Shown in pieces: positions 6,591-8,383 of a DNA stretch of 8,383 nt. The first letter of the stretch is position 1; the number at the start of each line of letters is the position of its first letter. A model generated the notes under the pieces. That model saw nothing but the letters and a program-made list of their open reading frames with translations, ran no database searches and was not told the origin of the DNA. A program made the translations under genes and the position numbers. The DNA is from Bacillota bacterium (GTDB lineage Bacteria > Bacillota > Syntrophomonadia > Syntrophomonadales > Syntrophomonadaceae). The stretch spans positions 1 to 8,383 of the forward strand of contig JAGFXV010000057.1 of NCBI GenBank assembly GCA_017861475.1. Reading direction: 5' to 3'.

Positions 6591-8156
6591 TTATTCGTGG
6601 TAGTCTTCTATCAAAGCTTTCATAATACCGCCGCAGACCATACCTTCGTCTTCGGCAACCTGACCTGTCATATCAATATCATGGATTTTTGCACCGCCGC
6701 TTCCTATCATCTGCCGGGCAATATTAATTACTTCTCCTTCTGAACATCCGCCGCCTATACTTCCCATAATCTTTCCATACGGCCATACAAGCATTTTAGC
6801 TCCTGCTTTTCTTGGCACTGAACCTTTTGTTGAGATAATTGTAATAAGTGCTTTGGGTTCCTTGGACTCAACACACATTTCTTCCAGTACCGGCCTGTCA
6901 AATTCAGGCCAATTTACCTTAACAGCAGCCTTGTCATGGGTTGAAACGCTGGCCAGCCTTCTATAACTAATGACCTGCGCTATGATGGATATGGCAATTT
7001 CTTCAGGTGTAATTGCTCCAATATTAAGACCGATGGGAGCATTGACCTTGTCCAGGAGTTCCAACGGGTAGCCTTCCTGCAAAAGCTGTTCTTTAACTCC
7101 TTTTACGCGCCTTCTCGAACCAATCATTCCGGTATATGCGGTTTTATAATTCAGCACCTGTTTCAGACAATCCAAATCGTGCCGGTGTCCTCTGGTTACA
7201 ATCACTACGAAAGAGGACTCATTCAGATCAAGCCGCGAGAAGCAATTGCTGAAGCTCTCACAAATTACCTTTTCAGCATCGGGGAATCTTTCCTGGTTGG
7301 CAAACATAGGCCTGTCATCAACAACCGTAACTAAAAATCCGACTTTGGAGCCAAATTCAGCCAAAGGCTTGGCAATGTGCCCGCCGCCCAAAATAACAAG
7401 ACGGGCTTCCGGGAAATATGGTTCAATCAAGATATTCGTACCGTTCTCATCCTGAAAATACTGCAGGTCTCCTGTCTCCAGAGCAAATTGCGCATTGCGG
7501 ATAATGTCTTCATCCAATGATTTTGGATCGGAAATATGCAACTGTTCTTCGGTAAGAATAAATTTCTTTTGCAGACCATCTCCTTTACTGTCACCATCAT
7601 TCATCAATGTAATCACAGCAACTTTTTTCCCTTTGTTCAGTTCACTTTTCAAACTCCTGTAAATATCTGAACTCATCTTATTAACCCCTTTTTCATTTAC
7701 GCCGGCATGGCCAACAATAAGAATATTCCCCGCAGTATTTGCAACGATGTTTTCAAAAGCCGGCATGACTCGTTTTTGCAGGTGTTCAAAACTTTCTCCC
7801 CCGGGTGGTATAAAGCTATCAAGATTGGCACCTCTTTTGGCATACATTTCGGGGAAGCGTTCTTTGATAAAATCGATGGTCTGGTTTTCCCATTCCCCCA
7901 TATTGATTTCCTTCAGTTCATTTAGTACGACTGTGTCAGTATTGCTGCCTTGAAGCAAAATCCCGGTCGTTTGCAAACACCTTGTTAACGGACTGGTAAA
8001 AGCCTTTTCAAGCTCCATCCCCGAAAAAAACTCCCTGAGTCTTTGGGCTTGTCCAATTCCGGCATTGCTTAACGGTATATCGATTATCCCTATATAACGT
8101 TTTTCTTTTCCATAATCAATCTGGCCGTGTCTTACCAGGAATATTTTTCTATCCAT
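6591..8156 (-). CDS. Histidine phosphatase-XdhC fusion, molybdenum cofactor maturation factor
   Basis: 521 aa. Residues 1-154 are a histidine-phosphatase domain with VRHG (His10), SPLTR (Arg59), a probable acid Glu83 and the second catalytic His150 in VGHAGVN. The helix-strand segment of about 40 residues that normally follows is missing, and at Met161 an XdhC-like protein begins. This contains a poorly conserved first part (about 161-245), a Rossmann domain (LGGGH 256-260, VVDDRP, VTRGHRHD, GMIGSRRR) and a C-terminal CoxI/XdhC domain (STKGSVPRKAGAKML, IGGGCSEGE 467-475, GMVCGG 505-510). XdhC proteins bind molybdopterin cofactor, promote its sulfuration and hand it to xanthine/aldehyde oxidoreductases. 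Here the client would be the downstream Mop enzyme. The substrate of the phosphatase part is unknown. ATG 8156 is preferred over TTG 8186: CAGAGG lies 8 nt upstream, and the ATG overlaps the stop of the previous gene by 8 nt. Met161 (7676) keeps its own GGGG 8 nt upstream, so separate XdhC synthesis is possible. Confidence 0.87.
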   Translation of the reverse strand: MDRKIFLVRHGQIDYGKEKRYIGIIDIPLSNAGIGQAQRLREFFSGMELEKAFTSPLTRCLQTTGILLQGSNTDTVVLNELKEINMGEWENQTIDFIKERFPEMYAKRGANLDSFIPPGGESFEHLQKRVMPAFENIVANTAGNILIVGHAGVNEKGVNKMSSDIYRSLKSELNKGKKVAVITLMNDGDSKGDGLQKKFILTEEQLHISDPKSLDEDIIRNAQFALETGDLQYFQDENGTNILIEPYFPEARLVILGGGHIAKPLAEFGSKVGFLVTVVDDRPMFANQERFPDAEKVICESFSNCFSRLDLNESSFVVIVTRGHRHDLDCLKQVLNYKTAYTGMIGSRRRVKGVKEQLLQEGYPLELLDKVNAPIGLNIGAITPEEIAISIIAQVISYRRLASVSTHDKAAVKVNWPEFDRPVLEEMCVESKEPKALITIISTKGSVPRKAGAKMLVWPYGKIMGSIGGGCSEGEVINIARQMIGSGGAKIHDIDMTGQVAEDEGMVCGGIMKALIEDYHE

Positions 8157-8383
8157 AAATAAAACCTCTGCCCGTGGCACCTTCAATTTTTTTCATTATT
8201 TTATAAACGGCATCCCTTCTGTTTTCTATCTTCTTTAATGCTTCAGGGTTGTCATTATATTTACCCACGGACTGCCCGAATCTTTGCTCGATTGGTATTA
8301 CCTTATCTTCGCTAACCAGTTTATCTGCCAGATATAAGATTTCACCTTCTGTGAGCCTTGCGTGTTCATCTACTTCAATATCC
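8149..8383 (-). CDS. C-terminal part of an HD-type protein, probably a MobA/MocA-like nucleotidyltransferase fusion (5' end outside window)
   Basis: An open minus-strand frame enters at the right edge (first complete codon at 8382) and ends with TAG at 8151-8149, giving 78 residues. It reads DIEVDEHARLTEGEILYLADKLV, then a Lys/Arg-rich helical tail ending GRGFIYG. The E-ILYLADKLV-D-V-ERF pattern is typical of the last helices of HD phosphohydrolase domains. Such a tail occurs, as I recall, on the NTP-transferase (DVU_1551 type) of aldehyde oxidoreductase clusters, where a MocA-like enzyme would make the cytosine dinucleotide form of molybdopterin. The transferase domain itself is not visible, so that part rests on context. 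The stop overlaps the next start as ATGGATAG, indicating translational coupling with the phosphatase-XdhC gene. Confidence 0.7.
   Translation of the reverse strand, partial: DIEVDEHARLTEGEILYLADKLVSEDKVIPIEQRFGQSVGKYNDNPEALKKIENRRDAVYKIMKKIEGATGRGFIYG

Noticed and set aside
1..8383. tRNA, rRNA, CRISPR, insertion sequence or in-frame UGA (selenocysteine) signals
   Set aside because: No periodic repeats, transposase motifs or cloverleaf-like sequences were seen, and none of the genes needs a UGA read-through.

Overview
The window holds one co-directional block on the minus strand (transcription runs from high to low coordinates) that reads as a molybdenum aldehyde oxidoreductase system plus its cofactor-maturation genes. 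The AT-leaning composition, strong AGGAGG-type ribosome binding sites, TTG starts, oxygen-sensitive Fe-S proteins and a sigma-54 promoter suggest a strictly anaerobic Bacillota (clostridial, Peptococcaceae or Sporomusa-like). This is an inference; no rRNA or marker gene is present. The proteins also resemble the Desulfovibrio aldehyde oxidoreductase locus (the DVU_1551-1559 region, from memory), so the cassette probably occurs in unrelated anaerobes.

Layout in transcription order. (1) 8383-8149: C-terminus of a protein cut by the window edge. It looks like the HD-type tail of a MobA/MocA-like nucleotidyltransferase. (2) 8156-6591: a histidine-phosphatase domain fused to an XdhC-type maturation factor, overlapping the previous gene by 8 nt. 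(3) 6590-6323: a 268-bp regulatory region with a consensus -24/-12 (sigma-54) promoter at 6438-6423, GAACA/TGTTC dyads about 100 bp upstream as candidate enhancer-binding-protein sites, and a hairpin leader. (4) 6322-5876: a four-cluster polyferredoxin. (5) 5821-3092: a Mop-type molybdopterin aldehyde oxidoreductase, closely resembling the Desulfovibrio gigas enzyme, with two [2Fe-2S] clusters and the catalytic Glu. (6) 3070-3032: a near-perfect 39-nt hairpin, probably a dispersed repeat. (7) 2999-624: a large FAD/Fe-S/HdrB-like protein that has lost the NAD(P)-binding fold of its GltD-like relatives. (8) 556-1: a class I methyltransferase, truncated by the window edge.

How the parts may work together (inference): the nucleotidyltransferase and XdhC would make, sulfurate and insert the molybdopterin dinucleotide cofactor of the aldehyde oxidoreductase. 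Electrons from aldehyde oxidation would leave through its [2Fe-2S] clusters to the polyferredoxin and/or the FAD/HdrB-like protein. The physiological electron acceptor and the methyltransferase substrate cannot be read from the sequence.

The plus strand shows no convincing gene. No tRNA, rRNA, CRISPR array or insertion sequence was seen.
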